Of a stretch of 64,000 bases of DNA, positions 27,427 through 35,169 are shown piece by piece; the first letter of the stretch is position 1; every line of letters begins with the position of its first letter. The notes beneath the pieces were generated by a model. That model was not told where the DNA came from. It saw only the letters and a list, made by a program, of their open reading frames with translations, and ran no database searches. The translations under genes and the position numbers were made by a program. This DNA is from G963665085 sp963665085 (GTDB lineage Bacteria > Bacteroidota > Bacteroidia > Bacteroidales > JAAAOM01), in NCBI GenBank assembly GCA_963665085.2, contig CAXXXS010000002.1:1-64000 (forward strand), in the 5' to 3' direction.

Positions 27427-29469
27427 ATGCAAGTATCCGACTTTGAAGAAAATAGCTTTTTAAAAAAGATAACTGAAATAATAGAGAACAACATCTCTAA
27501 TGAGAAATTTGGTGTTTCGGAGCTTGCAAATGAAATAGGTATGAGCCGTTCTAACCTACTAAGAAAAATACAGAAAACAACAAATCTCTCTGTGAGCCAA
27601 TTTATAAGACAGATACGCTTGCATTATGCGATGGATTTAATTAAACAGGGGACTTTTAATGTATCTGAAGTAGCATACAAAGTTGGATTTAGCAGTACAT
27701 CGTATTTTATAAAATGTTTCAGGGAATATTATGGGTACCCACCTGGAGAAGTAGGGAAACAAGACAAAACAGAGACTCCTAAACCTAAAACTAAAAAGAA
27801 ATCAATTTTCATATTTACAGGTATTGCACTTGTTATGATATTTATTCTCTTTCTTGTTCTTTTTATAACAAATACAAAAGAACCTATAAAAGAAAAATCG
27901 ATTGCTGTTTTACCATTTAAAAACGATAGTAATGATTCTGCCAACATCTATGTTGTTAATGGATTAATGGAAGCAATTCTTAATAATCTGCAGAAAATAG
28001 AAGACCTAAAAGTTATCAGTAGGACTTCAGTTGAGAAATACAGAAATACCAACAAGACAATACCGGAGATAGCCAAAGAACTCAATGTTAGTTATTTTGT
28101 TGAAGGAAGTGGACAAAAGATAGATGATAATATTTTATTAAATATTCAACTAATTGAAGCAACTTCAGACAAACACCTTTGGGCTGAACAATACAGCAAG
28201 AAAACAAAAGACATTTTTAACCTGCAAAAAGAAGTAGCCAAGAATATTGCTAAAGAAATTGAAGTAATTATCACTCCTGACGAGGCAAAACGTATAGACA
28301 AGATTCCAACAAATAATCTGGAGGCCTACGATTTTTATTTGCAAGGAGTCGAGCTTATGCACAATGAAACACGAGAAGGTGTAAAAGAAGGTATAAGCCT
28401 CCTAAAAAAAGCAATAGAACTAGACAATGAATTTGCGCTTGCCCATGCTGTTATTGCTATGGCCTATTATTATCTTGATATTTTTATTAAAGATAAAACA
28501 CATGCAGACAGTATAAATTATTATGCAGACAAAGCACTATTAATAGACTCACAACAATCTGTAGCTTTAGCTGCCAAGGCGCTCTATTATTATAATGTAG
28601 GCGAATATACACAAGCGGAGCCCTATTTAAAAAAGGCCTTGGAATACAATCCTAATTCTGCGATGATATTAAACCTTTTATCAGATTTTTATACAAGCAT
28701 CGCCCCTAACACAAGCAAGTATCTTGAATATGCATTAAAAGGGGTTCAAATAGATATTGCCTCGAATGATTCCAGTGATGCCAGCTTTATTTATCTCCAT
28801 GTTAGCAATTCGCTTATCCAATGTGGTTTTATTGATGAAGCCTTACTCTATGCAGATAAGTCCTTATCATACAACCCTCATAATATCTATACAGAATATG
28901 TTACGGCATACATATTATATGCAAAAGAGAAAAAACTTAAAAAGACAAGAGACCGGCTTATTGGTACATATAACAAAGACACTACCCGTATAGATGTTAT
29001 TCAGGAGGTTGCAAACATTTGCTATTACATGCGCGACTATTCAGAATCTTTTAAATATTATAAGAAATTAGTTTCTATTCGTGATGCACAAAACTTCGAT
29101 CTTTACAGACATAAAAATTTACAAATAGGCTTTGTTTTCGAAAAAATGGGATTTACGCAAGAAGCGAATAAACTTTTTGATGACTTTCTGGATTACACAG
29201 AAAATGAAAACTCAATTTACAAACATGCTAACCTGGCTCTTTATTATGCTTATAAAAATGATATCGATAAAACTTTTTACCATCTAAATTTATTTTCTCA
29301 GGAGGATAATTTTTATTACTGGATAGTTCTCTTTTTTAACAAGGAACCATTATTCGACAACATAAAAGATAATGAGGATTTCATTCAAATTATGAATGTA
29401 ATAGAAGATAAATTTTGGAAAAACCAGAACAAGATAAAAGAATCATTACAAAGTAAAGGGTTAATCTAG
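27427..29469 (+). CDS. Membrane-anchored AraC-type regulator with TolB-like and TPR domains
   Basis: Domain order in the 680 residues: AraC-type HTH at the N-terminus (1-105, with ELANEIGMSRSNLLRKIQ and VAYKVGFSSTSYFIKCFREYYG), one membrane helix (125-149), a TolB-N/FlgO-like domain (about 156-280, IAVLPFKNDSND, LWAEQYSKKTKDIFNLQKEVA), then TPR repeats to about 650. So the DNA-binding part is in the cytoplasm and the sensor/TPR part outside the inner membrane. It should act as a one-component transmembrane regulator. No AraC-like ligand domain is present. The divergent ankyrin lipoprotein is the obvious candidate target. Confidence 0.88.
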   Translation: MQVSDFEENSFLKKITEIIENNISNEKFGVSELANEIGMSRSNLLRKIQKTTNLSVSQFIRQIRLHYAMDLIKQGTFNVSEVAYKVGFSSTSYFIKCFREYYGYPPGEVGKQDKTETPKPKTKKKSIFIFTGIALVMIFILFLVLFITNTKEPIKEKSIAVLPFKNDSNDSANIYVVNGLMEAILNNLQKIEDLKVISRTSVEKYRNTNKTIPEIAKELNVSYFVEGSGQKIDDNILLNIQLIEATSDKHLWAEQYSKKTKDIFNLQKEVAKNIAKEIEVIITPDEAKRIDKIPTNNLEAYDFYLQGVELMHNETREGVKEGISLLKKAIELDNEFALAHAVIAMAYYYLDIFIKDKTHADSINYYADKALLIDSQQSVALAAKALYYYNVGEYTQAEPYLKKALEYNPNSAMILNLLSDFYTSIAPNTSKYLEYALKGVQIDIASNDSSDASFIYLHVSNSLIQCGFIDEALLYADKSLSYNPHNIYTEYVTAYILYAKEKKLKKTRDRLIGTYNKDTTRIDVIQEVANICYYMRDYSESFKYYKKLVSIRDAQNFDLYRHKNLQIGFVFEKMGFTQEANKLFDDFLDYTENENSIYKHANLALYYAYKNDIDKTFYHLNLFSQEDNFYYWIVLFFNKEPLFDNIKDNEDFIQIMNVIEDKFWKNQNKIKESLQSKGLI

Positions 29470-29472
29470 CTA

Positions 29473-30519
29473 CTACTTTTCTTCATCATAATAGATCTTA
29501 TAATACTTCTTACCATTATCATCAACTCCTTGTTCTATAAGCTCTCGATTCCCATGCACATAGATATGAAAGTTTTTATCAAGCTTAATAACACTTTTAA
29601 AAATGCGTGCTTGTTTTTTTACGGCAGTTTTAGAAATATCAAAACTTTCTCCCATCTGAATATCATTCTCCTGTTGGTAAACATCCTGAAAAGTCCTGAA
29701 AGAATCTATCACCCCTTTGTCCTGAAATACTTCTTCCTGAAATGTTTGCTTATCAAAGCTTTCGTTTGTTTTAAAATACTCAACCGAACGATTTAACATA
29801 TCAATCTGATCGGGTCTTGCTACTTCAAACTCTTTAGGCAATTCTTTTGTGATATAATTTTTTGTGATGCTTAAAAATTCATTGGTCTGATGATATTCAT
29901 TGCTAACTGGTTTAACATTTAAAAAATCATCTTTCCAATACTGGGCCTCTGCTGTTCTGTTTGCCTTATCTATAATGAGCAGCCGGTAACCATTTTCTTC
30001 TTCTGTGTTAAGAATAATACATCCTTTATCGATACCTTTTATTTCAAAACCGTATTCGTGTTCAATATTAAAATTAGATTGACCTTGTTTCATCTTTAAG
30101 AAAGGAACATCTGTTTCTGATTTAAAAATCCCAACAGCATCAGTAAAATCGCCATCAACACAAACATTAGAAAAAAGACAAATATTTAATTTTCCTTCTT
30201 TTACCTTGGGGTGAATAGATTGTTCATATAAAAGTTTTGCGAGATTTTGAGATAAATCGACAAAAGAATTTGTATCCGTAAAAATTTCTTTAATAACAGT
30301 ATAAACTTCATTCATCTCTAATTTTACAGAATGAACAAAAGAATAGAACTCTTCTTGTTTTACCGGAAGCAAAAAATAATTGAGAAGGTGATGTTTGGTT
30401 TCATCATCAATTACCGATTCTTTTTTTGAGAGATCGATACCTTCCTCCCGCATTTTATTTCCAATCCAATGCGTAATTAAATTTTGGATTTCTAATTCTG
30501 TAAAATCAACGTTTGTCAT
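29473..30519 (-). CDS. Nucleoid-associated protein (PF04245, NdpA/YejK-like)
   Basis: The 348-residue protein matches the 37-kDa nucleoid-associated family: opening with ITHWIGNK, the LLNYFLLPV block, a central SN-x-C-x-DG-D...VGIFKSE segment and the FKIKG/IILN core, ending with the basic DNA-binding-like region (KKQARIFKSVIKLDKNFHIYVHGNRELIEQG). Members bind the chromosome; in some anti-phage or plasmid contexts they have other roles. It converges with the TPR regulator (3-bp gap) and is the first ordinary gene after the cassette array. Confidence 0.87.
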   Translation of the reverse strand: MTNVDFTELEIQNLITHWIGNKMREEGIDLSKKESVIDDETKHHLLNYFLLPVKQEEFYSFVHSVKLEMNEVYTVIKEIFTDTNSFVDLSQNLAKLLYEQSIHPKVKEGKLNICLFSNVCVDGDFTDAVGIFKSETDVPFLKMKQGQSNFNIEHEYGFEIKGIDKGCIILNTEEENGYRLLIIDKANRTAEAQYWKDDFLNVKPVSNEYHQTNEFLSITKNYITKELPKEFEVARPDQIDMLNRSVEYFKTNESFDKQTFQEEVFQDKGVIDSFRTFQDVYQQENDIQMGESFDISKTAVKKQARIFKSVIKLDKNFHIYVHGNRELIEQGVDDNGKKYYKIYYDEEK

Positions 30520-30634
30520 TTTTAAAACTTTTGAGATTGCAATGATACCTTAAATCCGCATCAAAAAACAGTTAAAAATCGGCAACCCTTGAAAATTAAA
30601 TAATCCACCCACTAAGAAGGTGGCCTCTTTAATC

Positions 30635-30668
30635 TTATTTAGTCGTTATACTGCGTTTTGCTTGCTGA
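30635..30668. repeat. 34-bp array-end repeat, copy 1
   Basis: Thirty-four bases are identical to 41252-41285. In minus-strand reading the shared block starts with TCAGCAAGC, exactly where an attC site would be cut, and differs from its partner just before that point. It therefore looks like the fixed sequence that follows the last attC of each array. Confidence 0.9.
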
Positions 30669-30678
30669 CGGTTTCATC

Positions 30679-31688
30679 GTCGAGTAGGCCAAGGGAATCT
30701 CACCCTAAGCCTCTCTCAGAACCGTACGTGACAGTCTCCCGTCATACGGCTCTTGTTATACAAATCTAAACGTTTCACTTACATAAACCAATTTGCCAAT
30801 GGTAGAACAGGTACGGAAACTGTTTCTGCACCCTTTCCATCCATTTATATGCACGGTTTAAGCTGGTTTTATAACGTTTGTACCGATTTCGTGCCCAAAA
30901 GACTAAACGTCTTCGTAATATCTGAAAAATTGAATTCATTTCTGAACCTCTAAACTTCCCATAGTAATTAACCCAACCCCTGATATATGGGTTTAAGTGT
31001 TGAGCTATACCTACAATGGATTTAAAGGTGAGATGTGCAATATCAAATTCCCTCAGTCTTGCGATGATACGTTTCTTCGAACCTTTGCTGATTGAACAAT
31101 CAAATCCCAGGAACAACTTATTGTCTTTCTTCGACTTTGTGGTGCGTGGCTGGAAAGTATACCCGAGAAAATCAAATGATACATTCTCATAAGTGCCAAC
31201 CCGTCTGTAGTCTTTACAATACACCAATTTTGTTTTCGTGTCATGTAGTTCAAGACCACAATCCAGCATACGTTCTTTAATCTTTTGCAATACCCATTCC
31301 GCTTGGCGTAAATTGCTCCCTGCTTATCGGTACTGATTTTGTTTCATTCCATAAATAAGCCCAAATACAGGTCTTGCCATCTGTAAGACACCAGCCGTAT
31401 AACCAGTAAACAGGTATCCGTTATACTCCGTGGCTTTTGACTGGAGGTGGCCACTTCTCGACTCCTCTCCGATGGTTCACTTTTGTTCAACTCCTGTATC
31501 CATACCTGATATACTCGTGGTATATCTTTTCCTAAACGCTCAGCACCATAGCTCTTTACCACAGCACCTTTAGGTGGTGCCCCCCTTGCCTGTACAACGA
31601 AAGCGGTGGTTCATCCTTACAACTGGGTTCCACCATCTTATTTTTAACATGCAGTAGGTTTATTGCCGACTACTGCTTCTCGGCACAC
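30679..31688 (-). mobile_element. Group II intron, internally deleted, inside attC
   Basis: The 5' end is GTGTGCCGAG at 31688, fitting the group II consensus GUGYG. The 3' end is ...ACTCGAC at 30679. Domain V is a 34-nt hairpin at 30719-30752, opening GAGCCGTATGACGG and closing CACGTACGGTTC, followed by a domain VI stem. Only about 1.0 kb remains; a full ORF-bearing intron is about 2 kb or more. The missing part is most of the reverse transcriptase. Confidence 0.85.
30775..31323 (-). pseudogene. Group II intron maturase/RT, C-terminal remnant
   Basis: The frame follows a TAA at 31324-31326 and has no ATG near the start. It encodes the end of the reverse-transcriptase domain (KERMLDCGLELHDTKTKLVY), the FDFLGYTFQPR block and the maturase X domain (IVGIAQHLNPYIRGWVNYYG) with a basic C-terminus (LVFWARNRYKRYK). 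The palm domain with the YADD catalytic motif is absent, so this product cannot reverse-transcribe. The junction with 5' intron sequence near 31324 marks an internal deletion. If splicing occurs at all, it needs help from another copy. Confidence 0.87.
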
Positions 31689-31808
31689 TATGAAGCGTGG
31701 CAAATTGCGTGATACTTTAGTATCACGGTATAAAGAAGCTGGAGCGGTATTCTACAGTTCGCATATTCCATCACCTTGCCATGTTTGATAGGTGCTGTTA
31801 GGCATAGT

Positions 31809-32801
31809 TCATAATTTCCGTTTTTTATCACGATGTAATTTATAGTAATCTTCTCTTTTATAAAAATCGTTATTGTCAATGCTATAAGTGATATTTAATT
31901 TATCCCCAAATTTTTTCTCGATCTCCAATCGCTTGATATACTTGAACCACACTTTTACATATTCATTATCAGATATTGTTTCCTTTTCAATTTGCTCAAT
32001 AAAGTCGACTTGTCCTTTTGATATAGGATTAATTTTATGCAGATAAAGAGCTTCTAGCCATGCTCCGTAGTTTTCTAGTAATTTAATTTCTTTTTCATTA
32101 AAAAGCTCTTTAGAACAACTTATATGAAATTTTGACTTTAAATAAAATAAATGTTTTTCCTTTTCAGACTTTGATTCATATAACATATCAGGGTCAAAAA
32201 TAATATTTTGCTCTCCATTTGCACTTGGTAAAATGCCATAACGTACAAATCTAATGTAGTCTTCGTTTGAAATATCTTTTGTGTTTAAGTATGGTACACT
32301 TCGAAAATATTGCTGTGGAGTATTATTAAATTTTCGGTCTTTTTTAATTATACCCAGCTTACCACTAAAGTTCTTATTTTCTTCGACTACTTTTTGGAAC
32401 AACATTTTTTGTTGTTTGTTAAGAATAATGTCTTTTTCTGTAATAACTTTAAATTTCCAATCAACATTTTTATTAGCTAAATACTCCTTTGTAATTGTAT
32501 TTCTTAGAAACATTTTTTCAGAATCTAAGAACTTTTGAGGCTTAATTTCAATTAAATACCCTGTATTATCACTCCATTTTCGAACTAAGAAGTCAGGCAC
32601 ATATTTTCTTGTATTTTCGTTAAGGTAATTAGTTACTTTTAATGTTTCAGGGTCATAGTGTATGGCAACAGGTTCTCTAATCCAACTGCATTTATTTTCA
32701 ATTAGAATTATAAATTTTAATTCCAGTAAGGAATGATATAAACATCCCTTATATTGAATTTTGATTGCTCCAAAAGGTCTTTTTGTTTTTCTTTTAGTCA
32801 T
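31809..32801 (-). CDS. TnsA-like endonuclease with DUF413-like C-terminus
   Basis: Residues ~15-130 carry a TnsA-type PD-(D/E)xK nuclease core: Glu27 (SLLELKF), PDF at 69-71 and EIK at 85-87, in the usual order, with PVAIHYDP between. The rest (330 residues in all) is not TnsA: near residue 240-275 there is a segment (KEIKLLENYGAWLEALYLHKINPISKGQVDFIEQIE) resembling DUF413. Its start overlaps the stop of the RNase HI gene (TAATG), so the two are made together and probably work together. It lies in a cassette bounded by attC sites. No TnsB/TnsC is present, so transposition is unlikely; nucleic-acid processing or defence is inferred. Confidence 0.75.
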   Translation of the reverse strand: MTKRKTKRPFGAIKIQYKGCLYHSLLELKFIILIENKCSWIREPVAIHYDPETLKVTNYLNENTRKYVPDFLVRKWSDNTGYLIEIKPQKFLDSEKMFLRNTITKEYLANKNVDWKFKVITEKDIILNKQQKMLFQKVVEENKNFSGKLGIIKKDRKFNNTPQQYFRSVPYLNTKDISNEDYIRFVRYGILPSANGEQNIIFDPDMLYESKSEKEKHLFYLKSKFHISCSKELFNEKEIKLLENYGAWLEALYLHKINPISKGQVDFIEQIEKETISDNEYVKVWFKYIKRLEIEKKFGDKLNITYSIDNNDFYKREDYYKLHRDKKRKL

Positions 32802-33541
32802 TAAAAAAGAGGTGGTATATCAGTCGAATCTACATGTTTTTTTGCTTCTTCAACCATATACATAGCCTTGCAGACAGGACAAAACATATAGTATTCAAAG
32901 TAATATGTCTGATTTGTTTTTCGTCTTCTGTTATTAGTTGCCTTTTTAATTACAGGAGTATTGCAATGTCTACATAAATCACCTTCTTTTGTGATTTTTC
33001 TTTTTTTTGAATTTCCAATAATTTTATCTTTTTGTCCATATGGTTGAGTTGGTTTATCTACGTTATCAAATCCTTCATCATTTATCAGGTTGTTAGATTG
33101 TAAAGCGTTAGTAGCTAAAGAATCACACCGCTCGTTTTCAGGATGGCCATTATGCCCTTTTACCCAGTTGAATTTTACTTCATGTTTTGAAATTAACTCT
33201 AATAGTCGACTCCACAAGTCAGAATTAATTGCTTTCTCCTTTTTATTCCGGTACCAATTATTTGACTTCCATTTTTCTGCCCAACCTTTTTCTATTCCGT
33301 CTATTACATATTTGGAATCGGTATAAATATTTACAACTGACTTTGTTTTAAGTTTTTCTAATCCTGAAATGACTCCAAGTAGTTCCATTCGATTATTAGT
33401 AGTCAATTTATATCCTTGAGAGAATTCTTTACGATTTCCTTTCCAAGATAAAATTATTCCATATCCACCGTTTCCAGGGTTTGGCTCAGCTCCGCCATCA
33501 GAGAATAAGTCTATTATCGGTATTTCATCCCATTTTTTCAT
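32801..33541 (-). CDS. RNase HI domain plus C-terminal zinc ribbon
   Basis: RNase HI cuts RNA in RNA:DNA hybrids. All four catalytic acids are visible: Asp15 (FSDGG), Glu53 (NRMELL), Asp75 (YTDSKYV) and Asp140 (NERCDSLA), plus the KGHNGHPEN loop. A linker (150-185) leads to a four-cysteine zinc ribbon (C190-x2-C193, C221-x2-C224). The 246 residues exceed housekeeping RNase HI (about 155) because of this ribbon. It is first in a two-gene cassette with the TnsA-like nuclease; the stop and start overlap. It is likely a cargo gene rather than the cell's main rnhA. Confidence 0.9.
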   Translation of the reverse strand: MKKWDEIPIIDLFSDGGAEPNPGNGGYGIILSWKGNRKEFSQGYKLTTNNRMELLGVISGLEKLKTKSVVNIYTDSKYVIDGIEKGWAEKWKSNNWYRNKKEKAINSDLWSRLLELISKHEVKFNWVKGHNGHPENERCDSLATNALQSNNLINDEGFDNVDKPTQPYGQKDKIIGNSKKRKITKEGDLCRHCNTPVIKKATNNRRRKTNQTYYFEYYMFCPVCKAMYMVEEAKKHVDSTDIPPLF

Positions 33542-33565
33542 ATTCTTAGTTTTTATTGCATGCGC

Positions 33566-33703
33566 GCCCTTAACGGTTTGTCAATATGGCATCGGCGGGG
33601 TTTTTGGAACGCATTGCTATCCACCGATAAAAATGCTGAAACGTAGACGGAATGCCGAATGAGAACGTATCGCCCCGCTGTGCTATATTGGCTGTTGTAG
33701 CAC
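33566..33703 (-). other. attC site after higBA
   Basis: On the minus strand R'' is GTGCTACAAC (33703-33694) and the site ends with GTTAAGGGC (33574-33566). Inner arms AGCCAATATAGCACAGCGGGG and CCCCGCCGATGCCATATTGACA fold on each other with a few mismatches. R'' is the exact complement of TGTAGCAC at 34466-34459, where this cassette begins. Confidence 0.85.
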
Positions 33704-33721
33704 GTTGATTTTTTTAGTCAA

Positions 33722-34078
33722 TCAAGCTAATAAAATCTCTGCTGGTATTTTTAATCCTTTGTAAAGTGATTTTATCATCCCTAATGTCAGTTTTCTTTTT
33801 TTATTAAGAATCTCACTCACTCTGCTTTGACTCCCCAAATATTTTACCATATCCGAATTTGTCATACCCATTTGCTCCATGCGAAATTTAATCGCATCAA
33901 TTGGGTCAGGCGGAGCAATAGGATAATGCTTCATTTCGTATGACTCAACTAAGGTCACCAATAAATCAAGCTCGTCACCATCTGAGGTATCTCTTTTTGC
34001 TCCCCACAATTCTTCAATCCTGCTAATAGCAAAATTATAATCTTGTTCTGTTTTAATTGGTCGTATTTCCATAATCAA
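33722..34078 (-). CDS. higA: HigA-type antitoxin
   Basis: The 118-residue protein has a helical N-terminal part (IKTEQDYNFAISRIEELW) and a C-terminal HTH (AIKFRMEQMGMTNSDMVKYLGSQSRVSEILNKKRKLTLGMIKSLYKGLKIP) of the HigA/Xre kind. It neutralises the adjacent toxin and normally represses the pair. The reversed order, toxin first, is typical of hig. It overlaps higB by 4 bp. The pair fills one cassette; toxin-antitoxin cargo is common in sedentary integron arrays, where it limits cassette loss. Confidence 0.9.
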   Translation of the reverse strand: MIMEIRPIKTEQDYNFAISRIEELWGAKRDTSDGDELDLLVTLVESYEMKHYPIAPPDPIDAIKFRMEQMGMTNSDMVKYLGSQSRVSEILNKKRKLTLGMIKSLYKGLKIPAEILLA

Positions 34079-34374
34079 ATCGTTTTTGCGTCAATTTTAT
34101 CATACTGTTTATGAGTTCCGATAAACCTTATAAAAATCACCTGAAATTCATAATCAATCGCAACTACTAATCTGTAATCATTGCCTTTAATATTAAAAAC
34201 TACTCTTCCGTCTCCGACAATACTTGCATTCTTATATTGTCTTTTTAGCTCATTTGAGTTTTTCCACTCTGCTGTTTTAGTATCATGATACCATGCCCTT
34301 AGTGAAACTTCAGAATCTGAGTATTCAGGTTTCTCGAAAAACTCTCGTATAATTCTAAAAGCAATAATTCTCAT
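34075..34374 (-). CDS. higB: HigB-type mRNA interferase toxin
   Basis: The 99-residue protein fits the HigB toxin family of the RelE superfamily: MRIIAFRIIREFFEKPEYSD opening, the LRAWYHDTKTAEWKN block, GDGRVVFNIKGNDYRLVVAIDYEFQVIFIRFIGTHKQYDKID core with its conserved basic and His/Tyr residues. Such toxins cut mRNA at the ribosome. It starts about 85 bp inside the cassette and is followed by higA with a 4-bp overlap. Confidence 0.9.
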   Translation of the reverse strand: MRIIAFRIIREFFEKPEYSDSEVSLRAWYHDTKTAEWKNSNELKRQYKNASIVGDGRVVFNIKGNDYRLVVAIDYEFQVIFIRFIGTHKQYDKIDAKTI

Positions 34375-34466
34375 ATTGCAAATTTATGAAAATAAATCAA
34401 TATTTTCCCAATTTGGGATATTTTCATCAATCGAATTGTCAATTTGCACTGTGCTAATGTGCTACA

Positions 34467-34858
34467 GTCGAGTCACGCAAGGGAGTTTCACCCCTACGTT
34501 CTCACAGAACCGGACGTGAACCTCTCAATTCATCCGGCTCATCATGTTCAACCACACAGATAAATATCTTATGGATGTACCGATTTCCAGTGAGGGAAAA
34601 GATCCGGCCGTTTTCTATAAACATCCTTCTGCCACAATATTGCAGCCCTTACCGATTTCTTCTTCTCCCATTTTCCCCATTTTATTAACCTGTCGTTTAG
34701 CCGCTTCCATATCCCAAACGTATGACTATTCCAAAACTTGCAGTAAAAATTTATAATACCCCTAATTACTGGCGAAAGCCGTTTGGAAACTTGCACAATG
34801 CAACCTCGCATTTTATGTACTTTCATCTCCCTGAACTTTCTCAGTACAGAGCTAATTA
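34467..34858 (-). mobile_element. Second group II intron, 3' fragment, in attC core
   Basis: A 34-nt domain V hairpin lies at 34507-34540, opening GAGCCGGATGAATT and closing CACGTCCGGTTC. The element ends ...GACTCGAC at 34467, the same last seven bases (ACTCGAC) as intron 1, although the rest differs. The next base starts TGTAGCAC, the remaining part of an attC R' core. The 5' part is missing: the fragment begins at the end of the attC site at 34859. Confidence 0.82.
34569..34826 (-). pseudogene. Group II intron maturase domain remnant
   Basis: Eighty-five residues of the maturase X domain and C-terminus remain (VSKRLSPVIRGIINFYCKFW, RLNDRLIKWGKWEKKK, WQKDVYRKRPDLFPHW). The frame can be followed upstream to about 34855 (SVLRKFREM), right up to the attC boundary. 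No reverse-transcriptase part exists. It belongs to a different subgroup from the remnant at 30775-31323. Confidence 0.83.
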
Positions 34859-34994
34859 CTGCTAACGGATGTCGGCATGAAACATTAGGGATTTCGGAGC
34901 TACTTCACTATCAAGGTACACCGAACTTTGATGCGAGAACCAAAGCTCGAATAACCACTTCGCCCCCAATGTTTTACGATCGCGCGTCAGGTGC
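34859..34994 (-). other. attC-like site after decayed hsdM
   Basis: Minus-strand reading: GCACCTGAC (34994-34986) opens and GTTAGCAG (34866-34859) closes. Arms CGTAAAACATTGGGG and CCCTAATGTTTCATG fold together. Its right arm resembles those of the sites at 41278 and 36600 (ATGTTTCATG, AACGTTTCATA). Its opening core only partly matches the start of its cassette. Confidence 0.75.
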
Positions 34995-35169
34995 TGGGCT
35001 TTATTCATTTTCAATCACTTACGTTCATTCCGTGCAATTATTTTTGTTTTATCAGGGTCGGCAATCTTCCCGTGCGTTTGGGCAGCCATACTCTTTGACA
35101 AGTTTTGGTCTGTGCTCTGGCTCTTTTGAGCGACTTGGCAATGTGTATGGATGCGAAGGGCTGGCATAT

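Larger units (their letters stand above)
30661..31803 (-). other. attC-like site split by a group II intron
   Basis: Reading the minus strand, GCCTAAC (31803-31797, exact R'' consensus RYYYAAC) opens the site. The left arm continues to 31689, the intron fills 31688-30679, and the right arm is 30678-30661 ending GTCAGCAAG. Joined, CACCTATCAAACATGGCAA of the left arm folds on CTATGAAGCGTGGCAA of the right. The site is closely related to the intact attC at 36600-36735. Confidence 0.8.

Noticed and set aside
31344..31562. Open frame of 72 codons upstream of the intron maturase remnant
   Set aside because: It lies within the 5' ribozyme part of the group II intron and is not protein-like.
31809..33541. 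Tn7-like transposon
   Set aside because: Only a TnsA-like protein is present; TnsB, TnsC and Tn7 ends are missing.
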